Positions 1 through 8,747 of a stretch of DNA of 64,000 bases are shown one piece after another. The stretch comes from Sphingopyxis flava. Lineage in GTDB: Bacteria > Pseudomonadota > Alphaproteobacteria > Sphingomonadales > Sphingomonadaceae. The stretch is from contig NZ_FUYP01000004.1 in NCBI RefSeq assembly GCF_900168005.1, positions 1-64,000 on the forward strand, written 5' to 3'. The notes below the pieces were generated by a model. It made no database searches. It saw only the letters and a program-made list of their open reading frames with translations, and was not told where the DNA came from. How positions within the stretch are numbered: position 1 is the first letter of the stretch; each line of letters starts with the position of its first letter. Position numbers and translations under genes: made by a program.

Positions 1-84
1 CTGCTCCCCGTCACTGCAACGTCGCGCCAACCTACGCAAATCCGTCGCAGAATAGTCCCCTCGAACGCCAATCGCTCCCGCCAT
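1..84 (-). mobile_element. IS630-family transposase, N-terminal 28 codons (runs off window)
   Basis: Reading leftwards from an ATG at 84-82, the frame stays open to the window edge and begins MAGAIGVRGDYS, followed by a helical Leu-Arg-Arg stretch. This resembles the first helix of IS630-family transposases, which lead with an HTH domain before a DDE catalytic core. A strong ribosome binding site, AGGAGG, lies six bases upstream of the ATG. Only the N-terminus is inside the window, so completeness of the element and its terminal repeats cannot be judged. A second, degraded IS630 transposase lies at 27616-28085 and lacks exactly this N-terminal part. The family call rests on recall of the family N-terminus. 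Confidence 0.6.
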
Positions 85-234
85 CACGTGCCTCCTACTG
101 TTCGCGATGGTGAATCAGAAAATCAGCCGCTTGGGAATCCACTCCGTGAGTCAGCCTCAACGGGATTTGGTATAAGCCGATGCAGTGCTAACTTGCAGGC
201 ACGAGTGGAAATCAGGGTGGCGGGGGAGGGAAGC

Positions 235-1374
235 ATGGTCGGAAAAGAGAATGATGTTGCGCGGCATTTGTGGTCCCAAATGTTCGAGCGGTCCGCCGGA
301 CACCCTGGCGCCGCCGTCGTCGATCCGGCCTACGATCCATCAGAAGATCAGGCGCGGGCTCGCGCTGCCTTCGCCGCCGCCGGCTGGAATCACGAGCAGA
401 TCCACGCGCTACGCGCAGCGACTGACGCTCACCAAGCTGCAGCGCCCGTCACCAGCCCTGGCGTAAACCCTTCGGCAGAGGCTTTTCACGCTGCGTTGTG
501 CGATGAGATCGAAGCGGAGATGGCGCGGCAGGGGATGACGTCGCAGCAGCAAGTTGCAAGGGGGATCGAACCGCGCACGGGACCCTTCGCGTCGAAGGTC
601 GGCGTTATCATGACCGAAGAGAGCATCATAACGACCGGTGCTTTCACCTATCGGTTCTGCGGCCTTATCGCGAAAGCCTTCTACCGCACAGTCATGTTGA
701 ATGCTTGGTATTGGCAGTCGGATAGCTACACCCGCGAGAAATCAAACTTCCTACTCCGTCGCAACATGGATCTGGCACTCTACTGGAACAAAATATTCAT
801 GTCTTTCGCGATGAGCGGAACGAATGCAACGGTGCCCTTCGAGCCCTCGGATCCTGTCGATGTCGTGCTGGTAGAGCAAATCGCGAGAGCGATGGAGTTG
901 TTCATTGTGGGGCACGAATATGGCCATCACCATCTGAGACATGGTCGCAATATTGCAGCAGATCCACGTGTTGAGGAGTTCGCGGCGGATCAGTTCGCCC
1001 TGCGGATCGGTAGACCGATCGGTGAACGCGAACGGCGTCCTATCTGGAATCCTTATCTTGTTTCAGGGGCAGGCGGCGTGATCCTGCTCAAAGCGCTCGA
1101 ATTGACACGAGTCTACGAGCGGGCGCTGGGCGGAAGGATGGCAGGCGGCGATACCCATCCGAGTGCAGAGGAGCGTATCGGCCGCTTCGATTCCGTCGGC
1201 GTAATGAAGCCCAAAGAATTTGTCATGCTCAAGGGCTTTAGGACGACCAGCGCGCGCATAATGGATGATGTCTCGGCTCTGATGTCGGATTTTCTAGACG
1301 CCATGCCGAAAGATGTCTGGGCAGAGTTGATCGCGATGCGGCGTCGGCTTTGGGAGGAATTACCTCAAGGTTAG
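235..1374 (+). CDS. M48-like zinc metalloprotease domain protein
   Basis: A 379-residue protein with a gluzincin-type zinc site: HEYGH at residues 227-231 and a downstream EEFAADQ at about 247-253 that could supply the glutamate ligand, as in M48 and related peptidases. There is no signal peptide or clear membrane segment, so a cytoplasmic protein is likely. The frame is open back to position 88, but the ATG at 235 is preferred because GGGAGGGAAG lies just upstream and the preceding 49 residues look non-coding. Residues 1-170 match nothing I recognise. It sits beside an IS630-type end and is probably accessory. Substrate is unknown; proteolytic activity is inferred from the motif only. Confidence 0.6.
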   Translation: MVGKENDVARHLWSQMFERSAGHPGAAVVDPAYDPSEDQARARAAFAAAGWNHEQIHALRAATDAHQAAAPVTSPGVNPSAEAFHAALCDEIEAEMARQGMTSQQQVARGIEPRTGPFASKVGVIMTEESIITTGAFTYRFCGLIAKAFYRTVMLNAWYWQSDSYTREKSNFLLRRNMDLALYWNKIFMSFAMSGTNATVPFEPSDPVDVVLVEQIARAMELFIVGHEYGHHHLRHGRNIAADPRVEEFAADQFALRIGRPIGERERRPIWNPYLVSGAGGVILLKALELTRVYERALGGRMAGGDTHPSAEERIGRFDSVGVMKPKEFVMLKGFRTTSARIMDDVSALMSDFLDAMPKDVWAELIAMRRRLWEELPQG

Positions 1375-1623
1375 TTTGTCCCATCTAGTGCTTTAAAGCC
1401 AGCGGGACGGATCTGTTTAGGGGGGCCTCCCTTCTCCACGATGCAGGTCCCTAGACCAGCGGTTCGTTGATTCAAGCAGGGTCCGCTATTCAATTTCGAT
1501 TCCCGAAAGCAGACTGGCTGCAAACGGCCATGAGGAGTTGGACGAGTCCTCCATTTAGCACAGTCTTTCGGCCTGGGTTGCTGCAAGCGCAGAATTGCCG
1601 CATGATCGCGGTGGGAGGGGCCT

Positions 1624-3081
1624 ATGATACTCGCAGCGCTTGCAGCCACTGTCGCGACCTTCCAATCGGCGCCCTGCCGCCTCGAGAACGTGCCGGCGGG
1701 GTATGAGAAGAAGCACGGGATCGAATGCGGATGGATCTCTGTTCCGCGTGATCACGGTAAAACTGACGGTAAGTCGATCCGTCTCTGGGTCGCCCGCGTA
1801 CGAGGTACGGGAACGGCGCGACTTGCCGACCCGGTTCTCTATATAAACGGCGGCCCGGGTATTGCCACCGTCGACAGTATGCTGCCTCATCTTGAAGAGA
1901 GCCAGTCGGCGGCGCTCCTGCGCGAGGGCCGCGATTTGATTCTGTTCGATCAGCGCGGTTCAGGCCGGTCGGAAGAACGGCTTTGCCCCGACCTTGCTGG
2001 TCGCCTCAATGAAATCGCGTCGCAGGGACTGGCGCCAGCCGGCCAAAGTGAGCGCGAGCTGGCCGCATTCGCCGACTGTAAGGCGAGCCTGGAAACCGAG
2101 GGGATCAATCTCGGCGCGTACAGCACGCGCACGACGGTCAGGGACATGGACGTGATTCGGCGCGCCATGGGGGTGGAGCAATGGAATCTTGCTGCCATCT
2201 CCTATGGTACGCTGGTAGCGCTGGATGCCATGCGCGTTTCGACGGGCTCGATACGATCGGTCATACTGAATTCGCCTTATCCGCCCAATAGTGCATCGTG
2301 GGCCGAGCAGATAACTGCGGTGGGTGCCGGATTCGCGGCGATTGATCGCGAGTGCGCGGCGCAACCTTCGTGTCGCGCGCGGTTCGGCGCGCTGGGTATG
2401 AAGCTTGAGGAAACATTGGCGCGGCTGGAAAACACTCCCCTTCAAGACGGTGACAAGCGTATCACCGGGCGCCAGTTCATGAAGGCCCTCTGGCCTTTGG
2501 CGGTCCGCTCTGCGACGGTGAAATATGTTCCATTGGCCATAGACCGTGCGCATTCGGGGGATACCGAGCTCGTCAAAAAGATCGTTGCTGCATTCGGAGG
2601 CGGAGGCAGCTTCGGAGACTATTCCCCTGCGCAAGCGCACGCGATCATGTGCCCGGAAAGCGGACGAACGGCAGAGTGGTTCGCCCGTGCGCGCGAGCGC
2701 TATCCCGTGATCGCTGGGCAAGACCCTGATGACCGATGGGATCGCTTGTGTGCGACTTTCCGTCCCGGGTTCGTTGAGGCATCGTTTCTGGCGCCCGTAG
2801 AGAGCGACATCCCGACCCTGATATATTTCGGATCTTTCGATCCGGCCACCCCTGAGATCGACGCTTATCAGACCGCGCGCCTTCTCTCTCGCGCGACCCT
2901 AATCGGCGTAAGCGGGGCATCGCATGGGCCGATGGTGGTGGATGCCTGTACCTCGGATATCGCAAGGTCATTCCTCGCTACGCCGCGCGCCAACATTGAT
3001 CGGACCTGTATCGCTCGACGGTCCGCCATTGCATTCGCAACTGACGGTCTGGATGAGTTGTTGTCGCCGAATAAAGAGTAG
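1624..3081 (+). CDS. Secreted TAP-like alpha/beta hydrolase (proline iminopeptidase-like)
   Basis: A 485-residue alpha/beta hydrolase. An N-terminal hydrophobic stretch (MILAALAATVATF) suggests export. NGGPG at about residues 75-79 is the oxyanion-hole motif of prolyl aminopeptidase/tripeptidyl aminopeptidase relatives, DQRGSGRS follows at 109-116, and the nucleophile is Ser193 in AISYGT. A C-terminal TAP-like region carries the probable acid (GSFDPATP) and histidine (SGASHGP). Family members release N-terminal amino acids or short peptides, or hydrolyse esters; the substrate here is not evident. A cluster of cysteines suggests disulphides consistent with the periplasm. It stands alone, 249 bp after the metalloprotease-like gene. 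Confidence 0.8.
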   Translation: MILAALAATVATFQSAPCRLENVPAGYEKKHGIECGWISVPRDHGKTDGKSIRLWVARVRGTGTARLADPVLYINGGPGIATVDSMLPHLEESQSAALLREGRDLILFDQRGSGRSEERLCPDLAGRLNEIASQGLAPAGQSERELAAFADCKASLETEGINLGAYSTRTTVRDMDVIRRAMGVEQWNLAAISYGTLVALDAMRVSTGSIRSVILNSPYPPNSASWAEQITAVGAGFAAIDRECAAQPSCRARFGALGMKLEETLARLENTPLQDGDKRITGRQFMKALWPLAVRSATVKYVPLAIDRAHSGDTELVKKIVAAFGGGGSFGDYSPAQAHAIMCPESGRTAEWFARARERYPVIAGQDPDDRWDRLCATFRPGFVEASFLAPVESDIPTLIYFGSFDPATPEIDAYQTARLLSRATLIGVSGASHGPMVVDACTSDIARSFLATPRANIDRTCIARRSAIAFATDGLDELLSPNKE

Positions 3082-3224
3082 CGTCACCTCTGCGGAGCTA
3101 CCGCAGATGATGCCGCGGCGATCTCGACTCCCTGAGGTCTGCTTACGAACGCGTCTCGGATGTCAGCGATCTTAGGCTCTCGACTGAAAGCTTCCGACCG
3201 TTAATGGCCAGTCGTGGCTCTCCG

Positions 3225-3923
3225 TCATCGCTCGGTACGATCAGCACTCACCTTTCCGTCCAGAATTTCGATGCGCCGGTCGCACTGCGCTGCGATACGC
3301 TCGTCATGCGTTGAAATCAGAAAGCTGGTGCCAGTTTCCGAATTGATGCGTCGTAGCAATTCCATCACGAGGTCGGAGGATTCGCGGTCGAGATTTCCCG
3401 TGGGTTCATCGGCGAGCACAAGCGCCGGTTCGTTGATCAGCGCACGCGCCACCGCGACGCGCTGGCGCTGGCCACCCGAGAGTGCGGCAGGCCGGTAATC
3501 GCGGCGATGAGCGAGGCCGACCGCGTCGAGCAGTTCGGCCGCCCTTTGGCGCATCGCCCGGGTCTCGCGGCCAGCGGCGGCGGCCGCAGGCATCATGACA
3601 TTTTCGAGCGCTGACAGGTCCGGGAGCAGGTGATGGAACTGGAACACGAAGCCGAGGCGCGTGCTCCTGAATACGGTGCGCTCGGCGTCGGAGGCCACGG
3701 ACAGGTCGACGCCGAGCATCGCATGCTTGCCGCCCGTCGCGCGCATCAAGGTGCCAAGGATGTTGAGCAAGGTGCTTTTGCCCGACCCCGACGGACCGAG
3801 CAGAGCCACCATTTCACCCGGCGATATCGCGAGATCGACGCCCTTGAGAACCTGCACCTCATTCTCGCCGCTGCCGAAGCTCTTGGTCAGTGCTTCGACG
3901 ATCAGGATCGAGGCCGCGGTCAT
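3225..3923 (-). CDS. ABC transporter ATP-binding protein (LolD/MacB type)
   Basis: A 232-residue ATPase with Walker A (GPSGSGKST), the signature LSGGQRQRVAVARAL, Walker B (LVLADEPTG) and the H-loop ISTHD. Size and motifs fit the LolD/MacB class, which powers transport of lipoproteins, antibiotics or peptides through mechanotransmission rather than direct translocation. Its ATG at 3923 overlaps the stop of the upstream permease gene by 4 nt (ATGA), so the two are translationally coupled. Longer in-frame upstream sequence is antisense noise within the permease. It is last in a co-directional set: outer-membrane protein, fusion protein, permease, ATPase. Confidence 0.9.
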   Translation of the reverse strand: MTAASILIVEALTKSFGSGENEVQVLKGVDLAISPGEMVALLGPSGSGKSTLLNILGTLMRATGGKHAMLGVDLSVASDAERTVFRSTRLGFVFQFHHLLPDLSALENVMMPAAAAAGRETRAMRQRAAELLDAVGLAHRRDYRPAALSGGQRQRVAVARALINEPALVLADEPTGNLDRESSDLVMELLRRINSETGTSFLISTHDERIAAQCDRRIEILDGKVSADRTER

Positions 3924-5125
3924 GCGCCGATCGCTTCCACCGGGTCGATCCGCGCGGCGCGGCGGGCAGGAAGCAGCGACGCCAGCATTGCGGCGAGCGA
4001 GGTCAGCAGGATTGCCAGCAGGAAATCTCCCTGGTTGCGGTCGATGGGGAGGGCGCCGCTCTCGATTTCGCTGACCGGGGGAAAGGGGAGCAGCGCGAGC
4101 CACGCGATCGAGGCGCCGACCACACCGCCAACGAGCCCGAGCAGCGTGCCCTCGATGACATAGATGGAGACAACGAGGCGCTTGGTGGCACCCATTGCGC
4201 GCATGATCCCGATCTCCGCCTGGCGCCGCGCGATCGACAGCAGCATCGCGCTGGCGATGCCGACGATGATCGTGACGAGCGCAAAGCTCTTGATGATCAG
4301 CCCCGTTCGCGCCTGGGCGTCGAGACCTTCGAAGAGCTGGCTGTTTTCGCTCGTCCACGGGATCGCATCGAGCCCCGTCGAGCGGCGGAGGCGCGCGGCG
4401 ATCGCATCGGCGTCGGTCGCAGGGTTTACCTTGACCTCGATCCGCGTGACGCCGGTCGGGAGGTCGAACAGGGCGCGGGCCGCGGTAAAGTTCATATAGA
4501 CCGCCTGCCGGTCAGCGCTGCCGATGCCGAGCGTGAAAATCCCCTGGACCCGGAGCGAGCGCGAGCGGCCACGGTCCGACGCGATCCGAATGACCTGTCC
4601 GGCGCGCAGGTCGAGATGGCGGGCAAGGCGGCTGCCGATCAGGATGCCGTCGGGCGGCAGATCGGCGGTGCCGCTGACGACGGCGCCGGCGATGTCTGCT
4701 ATGGCCGACAGCTTGTCGGGCGTCACGCCGACCACGCCGACCGGCGCGACCGCTTGGCCGCGCTCGATGAAGGCGCCGCCGGTGATTTGCGGGGACACGG
4801 CGGTGACCTTCCCCGTTCCTTCGATGACCGCGATCAGCGGTTCCCACACCGGAATCTGGTCGCGGCGTCCAAGGTCCTTCTGGCGCACGCGCTGGACGGC
4901 GTCGCCCGCCGCGATGGGAAGCGGGCCGCGCTCGGGCGCTTCGAGCACGATGTGCGGGATGCTGCCGACCGTCCGGGCGGTCAGCAGCTCTGCGAGGCCC
5001 CCGATCAGCGCGCTCATGAAGACGAACACGCTCACGCCCAGCGCAACGCCGGTCACGAGCAGCGCGGTCTGGCCACGATGCGACAGGAGATGCCTGACCG
5101 CCAGTTTGAATGCATAGGGCGACAC
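3920..5125 (-). CDS. ABC transporter permease, FtsX/MacB-like
   Basis: A 401-residue inner-membrane protein with the MacB/LolC layout: one N-terminal transmembrane segment (about residues 20-45), a large periplasmic domain, then three segments in the last 140 residues around SFALVTIIVGIASAML, GTLLGLVGGVVGASIA and FLLAILLTSLAAML. The C-terminal LPARRAARIDPVEAI is typical of FtsX-family permeases that end with a Pro-x-Glu-Ala-Ile coupling region. It pairs with the overlapping ATPase gene downstream and the fusion protein gene one base upstream. Together they should form an efflux or lipid/lipoprotein-handling pump. The transported substrate is not visible. Confidence 0.88.
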   Translation of the reverse strand: MSPYAFKLAVRHLLSHRGQTALLVTGVALGVSVFVFMSALIGGLAELLTARTVGSIPHIVLEAPERGPLPIAAGDAVQRVRQKDLGRRDQIPVWEPLIAVIEGTGKVTAVSPQITGGAFIERGQAVAPVGVVGVTPDKLSAIADIAGAVVSGTADLPPDGILIGSRLARHLDLRAGQVIRIASDRGRSRSLRVQGIFTLGIGSADRQAVYMNFTAARALFDLPTGVTRIEVKVNPATDADAIAARLRRSTGLDAIPWTSENSQLFEGLDAQARTGLIIKSFALVTIIVGIASAMLLSIARRQAEIGIMRAMGATKRLVVSIYVIEGTLLGLVGGVVGASIAWLALLPFPPVSEIESGALPIDRNQGDFLLAILLTSLAAMLASLLPARRAARIDPVEAIGA

Positions 5126-5126
5126 G

Positions 5127-6176
5127 TCAGTCGGCCGCGCGCACTTTGTCGCCGGGAGCTGCGGCGGAAGGGTCGAGCAGGATGCGCTCGCCGGCGGAGA
5201 GGCCCGCCGTCACGATCACCTTTTCGGACGGCCAGTCGATAAAGCGGACGCTGCGTTCGGCGACGACGCCCTCGCGGCCGAGCAGGCGCACCCGCGCGCC
5301 GTCGGCGGCTTGGACGATGGCACTGCGCGGAATACTGATTGCGCGCTCGCGCCGCTCGATCGTCAGATCGACCGACACCGTCAGGCCCGAGGGGACGACG
5401 ACATCGGCGGCGTCGAGCCTGAGCCGGACTTCCCGCGCGCCCGTCTCGGGATCGATGCGCGGTTCGACATGCGCGACCCGCGCCGTCCGCATGCCCAGTT
5501 CGGGGATCATGACCTTGGCGGCCATGCCGGGCCGGATCGTTGTCGAATAAAGCTCGTCGACCTCTATCCGGATTTCCGGGTTCGCAAGGTCGGCGAGCCG
5601 GTAGATCACCGATTCTGCTCCAACGGCCTGTCCCGGATCAACCGGGCGCTCGAGGATTACGCCGCTGAACGGCGCCCTCAAAGTGCGGCGATCGCGCAAC
5701 TCGCGGGCTTGGACGACGCTCGCCTCGCGCCGCTTTAGCTCGCGGTCGCCTTCGGTCACAGCGAGCCGCCGCTGTTCGACCTCGCGACGGGTGGTGAACT
5801 GACCCAGCGCCTCGAACCGAGCGAGGTCGCGCCGTGCTTGCGCGACGACCGCTCGCTGGGCCTGGACGGACGCTTCGGCTTCGGTAATCGCAGCGGTTTC
5901 GGGGCCATCGTCGATGCGGGCCAGTATCTGTCCCTGGCTGACGCGGTCGCCGACGTCAAAGGGCAGCGCCACAAGTTCGCCCCCCGCAGTAGGCCGGATG
6001 TCGATTTCGAGCCGTGGACGAACCCGCCCGTTGAGTGCGAGCACCCGCTCGGCAGGGGCGACGGTGACGGTGAGGACCGGAACGTCCTCGTCGCGTGGAG
6101 CCAGAAGCCAGACTGCCGTCAGCGCAAGCAGCAAACCGGCCAGGGCGCCGACGAACCATTTGGTTTTGCTAGCCAT
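5127..6176 (-). CDS. HlyD/RND-type periplasmic membrane fusion protein
   Basis: A 349-residue adaptor with an N-terminal membrane anchor (VGALAGLLLALTAVWLL), a split lipoyl/barrel-sandwich domain (GELVALPFDVGDRVSQGQ and LRAPFSGVILERPVDPG), an alpha-helical hairpin between them (about residues 95-165), and a C-terminal beta-barrel with membrane-proximal domain. Such proteins link an inner-membrane pump to an outer-membrane component. It is one base from the permease gene, implying a MacA/MacB-like partnership. No TolC homologue is present in the window; the MipA/OmpV protein immediately upstream is not a TolC substitute by fold, so TolC is presumably supplied from elsewhere. Confidence 0.88.
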   Translation of the reverse strand: MASKTKWFVGALAGLLLALTAVWLLAPRDEDVPVLTVTVAPAERVLALNGRVRPRLEIDIRPTAGGELVALPFDVGDRVSQGQILARIDDGPETAAITEAEASVQAQRAVVAQARRDLARFEALGQFTTRREVEQRRLAVTEGDRELKRREASVVQARELRDRRTLRAPFSGVILERPVDPGQAVGAESVIYRLADLANPEIRIEVDELYSTTIRPGMAAKVMIPELGMRTARVAHVEPRIDPETGAREVRLRLDAADVVVPSGLTVSVDLTIERRERAISIPRSAIVQAADGARVRLLGREGVVAERSVRFIDWPSEKVIVTAGLSAGERILLDPSAAAPGDKVRAAD

Positions 6177-6238
6177 CGCCGTTCCATGTCATGTCGAGGA
6201 GGTCCCGCCAAGTCTCGCGACGAATGCGGAAGCGTCGG

Positions 6239-7084
6239 TCAAAAACTATATGCGATGCCGCCAGCCGCAAAGAACTGGTTCGGGGTGCCCGTATCGACGA
6301 CGATCGGGCTGGCCGCGATATCGCCCTGCAATCTTTTATAGCTGGCGATGCCGAACAGCGACCAGCGGCTTCCCGGACGCCCGATCGAACGGGTAACAAG
6401 CATATTGGCGCCGATGCTCGCCAGTCCGCCCTTCGCTCGATAGGCGGCGAGGCCGCTCGCGGCCGCGCCGCCCAAGGTCACACCGAAATTATAGTCGGCA
6501 TAGCCGCCACCGACGAACTCGCTGGTCAGGGCTGCTCGCACAAAGGCGCGCTTGCTCGCCAGTCGGCTGTATTCCACGGAGGGGCTGACGATGTGACTGC
6601 TGTGGGCGCCTGCGACATCCCACGCAGCGGTGACGGCCAGCGCGAGGCGATCGGTGCGGTCGAACACCCCGCGCAGACCGATCGATCCGCGTAAGCCGAG
6701 TTCGACTGCGGTGTCGAGTTTTCCGAGCGCAGCGACGCGCGCGTCATCGACCCGGCTGGTCCGGTTGAGCCGGAGCCCGACTACAGGACCCAGTTCAAGG
6801 TCGATCTTGCGGGCGTCACGGTTCGGGATCGCATCGACAAAGAGCTGCGGACCGTTCAACTGGAAATCATGGCCCGCGACGGTGCCGCTCAAAACCCCTC
6901 CCGGAATAATCTTATAATCTCCCGAGCCATCGTAAGTTGGCGTGATACCGGCGCCGAGACCGAAGAGAATCCTGTCGCCCGCGGGTCGGGCGGACGCGGC
7001 GCTCTCGGGTCGTTCCTGCGCGGCGGCGGCGGTGGCCAACATTGTGGTCAGGATGCTGCCGATTATCCGGATGGCGCGTAACAT
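6239..7084 (-). CDS. MipA/OmpV family outer-membrane protein
   Basis: A 281-residue protein with a signal peptide (about residues 1-22, ending ATAAAAQ), many alternating beta-strand stretches and a C-terminal aromatic (GGIAYSF), as expected for an outer-membrane barrel. Glycine-rich strands and the opening GLGAGITPTYDGS resemble MipA/OmpV scaffolding proteins. It lies 62 bp upstream of the fusion-protein gene and is probably first in that operon. About 73-96 bp upstream of its start is a 24-bp motif (7157-7180) that also occurs in front of the LOV-HTH regulator gene, which suggests shared regulation. The exact cargo or partner is unknown. Confidence 0.8.
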   Translation of the reverse strand: MLRAIRIIGSILTTMLATAAAAQERPESAASARPAGDRILFGLGAGITPTYDGSGDYKIIPGGVLSGTVAGHDFQLNGPQLFVDAIPNRDARKIDLELGPVVGLRLNRTSRVDDARVAALGKLDTAVELGLRGSIGLRGVFDRTDRLALAVTAAWDVAGAHSSHIVSPSVEYSRLASKRAFVRAALTSEFVGGGYADYNFGVTLGGAAASGLAAYRAKGGLASIGANMLVTRSIGRPGSRWSLFGIASYKRLQGDIAASPIVVDTGTPNQFFAAGGIAYSF

Positions 7085-7156
7085 GAAATTCTCCGTGACA
7101 GGGGAAGGGGGAAGGGAGTTCTGCCGGTCATTGGTGCTGAGCGGGACAGGGGTGCC

Positions 7157-7180
7157 GCCGCAACATGTCCCTTTGGGCAG
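7157..7180. promoter_or_regulatory. Shared 24-bp motif, copy 1 (upstream of mipA/ompV-like gene)
   Basis: Plus-strand GCCGCAACATGTCC followed by CTTTGGGCAG. It matches the copy at 9853-9876 at 22 of 24 positions. It lies in the 143-bp gap between the stop of the crtI-like gene and the start of the mipA/ompV-like gene, so it is placed to control the latter. Flanking bases do not match, arguing for a retained protein-binding site rather than a recent duplication. Binding by the LOV-HTH protein is a hypothesis. Confidence 0.55.
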
Positions 7181-7227
7181 TTCGTCATCCTCGCTCGTGT
7201 CAAAAGATGCGCTCCGGCGTCATGCGC

Positions 7228-8709
7228 TCATCGCGCTTTCGCGTCGGCCGAGATGAGCGCGGCGGTCGCCTTGGCGCTGGCGACGACGCCCGGAATACCA
7301 GCCCCGGGGTGGGTGCCGGCGCCGACGAAGTAGAGATTGTCGATGACATCGTCGCGATTGTGCGTCCGGAAAAAGGCGCTTTGCGTCAGTGTCGGCGACA
7401 GGCTGAACGCGCTCCCCTGATGGGCGGCAAGGTCAGCGGCGAAGTCGTTGGGGGCATAGTGGTGACAGGTGACGATGCGGTCGGCGAGTCCTGGGAGCAG
7501 CCGCTTTTCGAGCATGTCGAGGATGCGAAGGGCAAGCCTGTCGCCTTCGACCGTCCAGTCGACCGGCGCGTGGCCGAGGTGCGGGACCGGAACAAGTGCA
7601 TAAAGCGTGCTGTGGCCGGGCGGGGCAACCGATGAGTCGGTGGCGCTCGGATGATGCAGATAAAGTGCGAAATCGTCGGCGATTACGCCGCGCTTGTAGA
7701 TGTCATCGAGCAGCGCGCGATAGCGCTCGCCGAAAAGGATCATATGGTGGGGCAAATCGGAAAACCGGCCACGAACTCCAAGGTGAAGCACGAAAAGGCT
7801 CGGTGTCCAGGACTTGCGTACGAGACGGCGCGCCGATCGAGCCCCACGGGGGTGATCGAGCAGGTCGCGGTAGCTATGCATGACGTCGGAATTGCAGGCG
7901 ATCGCGCTCGCTTTGAGGCGCAGGCCGCTGGCAAGCGTGACTGCCGTACAGCGGTTGTCGTGCGTGTGTATCCGGGTAACGGCATCGCCCAGGATCGTGG
8001 TACCGCCCAGCCGTTCGAAACGGGTTGCCATGGCCGCGACGAGACGGTTGGTGCCGCCGCGGGCATACCAGACGCCGCCGTCCTTCTCGAGCTTGTGGAT
8101 CAGCGCGTAGATGGCGCTGGTCTCCAGCGGGTTGCCACCGACCAGCAGCGTATGGAAGGAGAAAGCTTCACGAAGCTTGTCGTTCGCAATGAAGTCGCTC
8201 ACCCGCGCATATACCGACTTCCATGCCCGTTGCCGCGCCAGCGCGGGCGCGGCCCTGAGCATCGACTTGAAATCGAGAAAGGCGACGGCGCCGAGCTTGA
8301 CATATCCTTCGGCGTGGACGGCCGCCGAATAATCCAGAAAGCGCTGGTATCCGGCGACATCCGCCGGGTTCAGCGCGGCAATTTCGCGCTCCAACGCGTT
8401 CTCGTCATTGCTGTAGTCGAAGGTCGTGCCATCGAGCCATTGCAGCCGATAGAAGGGCATGACGGGAAGCAGGTCGACATCGTCGGACAGGCGATGACCG
8501 GACAGATCCCATAATTCCGCCAGGCACGACGGATCGGTGATGACGGTCGGTCCAGCATCGAATGTGAAACCCTCGCGCTGCCAGACATAGGCTCGGCCGC
8601 CGGGACGGTCGCGCGCTTCGACGACCGTCGTGGAGATTCCGGCCGCCTGGAGCCGGATGGCAAGTGCCAGGCCGCCGATCCCGGCGCCGATGACGACGGC
8701 GTCTTTCAA
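7228..8709 (-). CDS. Phytoene desaturase-type FAD oxidoreductase (second CrtI paralogue)
   Basis: A 493-residue CrtI-family flavoprotein. The N-terminal dinucleotide-binding motif GAGIGGLALAIRLQ is followed by EARDRPGGRAY, and the C-terminal carotenoid-desaturase signature LYFVGAGTHPGAGIPGVV is intact. The best start is TTG at 8709, with GAGG eight bases upstream; it puts the FAD motif at residue 7 or so, as in the other CrtI. It is clearly paralogous to the CrtI at 58655-60169, sharing blocks such as SFHTLLVGGNP and LYLHHPSATD. It may add desaturations or act on another isoprenoid. It lies 38 bp downstream of the renalase-like gene, probably in one operon, opposite a LOV photoreceptor gene. 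Confidence 0.85.
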   Translation of the reverse strand: MKDAVVIGAGIGGLALAIRLQAAGISTTVVEARDRPGGRAYVWQREGFTFDAGPTVITDPSCLAELWDLSGHRLSDDVDLLPVMPFYRLQWLDGTTFDYSNDENALEREIAALNPADVAGYQRFLDYSAAVHAEGYVKLGAVAFLDFKSMLRAAPALARQRAWKSVYARVSDFIANDKLREAFSFHTLLVGGNPLETSAIYALIHKLEKDGGVWYARGGTNRLVAAMATRFERLGGTTILGDAVTRIHTHDNRCTAVTLASGLRLKASAIACNSDVMHSYRDLLDHPRGARSARRLVRKSWTPSLFVLHLGVRGRFSDLPHHMILFGERYRALLDDIYKRGVIADDFALYLHHPSATDSSVAPPGHSTLYALVPVPHLGHAPVDWTVEGDRLALRILDMLEKRLLPGLADRIVTCHHYAPNDFAADLAAHQGSAFSLSPTLTQSAFFRTHNRDDVIDNLYFVGAGTHPGAGIPGVVASAKATAALISADAKAR

Positions 8710-8747
8710 TATTCGATCCTCGATGTCTGGAGTGGCTGGGGCGATGT

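Noticed and set aside
3890-5242. A 450-codon open frame on the plus strand
   Set aside because: It is antisense to the FtsX-like permease and ATPase genes, and its Arg/Asp/Gly-rich sequence has no domain; a GC-rich shadow.
5127-7084. The MipA/OmpV protein as the TolC-type outer-membrane partner of the adjacent pump
   Set aside because: The protein looks like a beta-barrel/scaffold of the MipA family without the alpha-barrel repeats of TolC; only shared transcription is likely.
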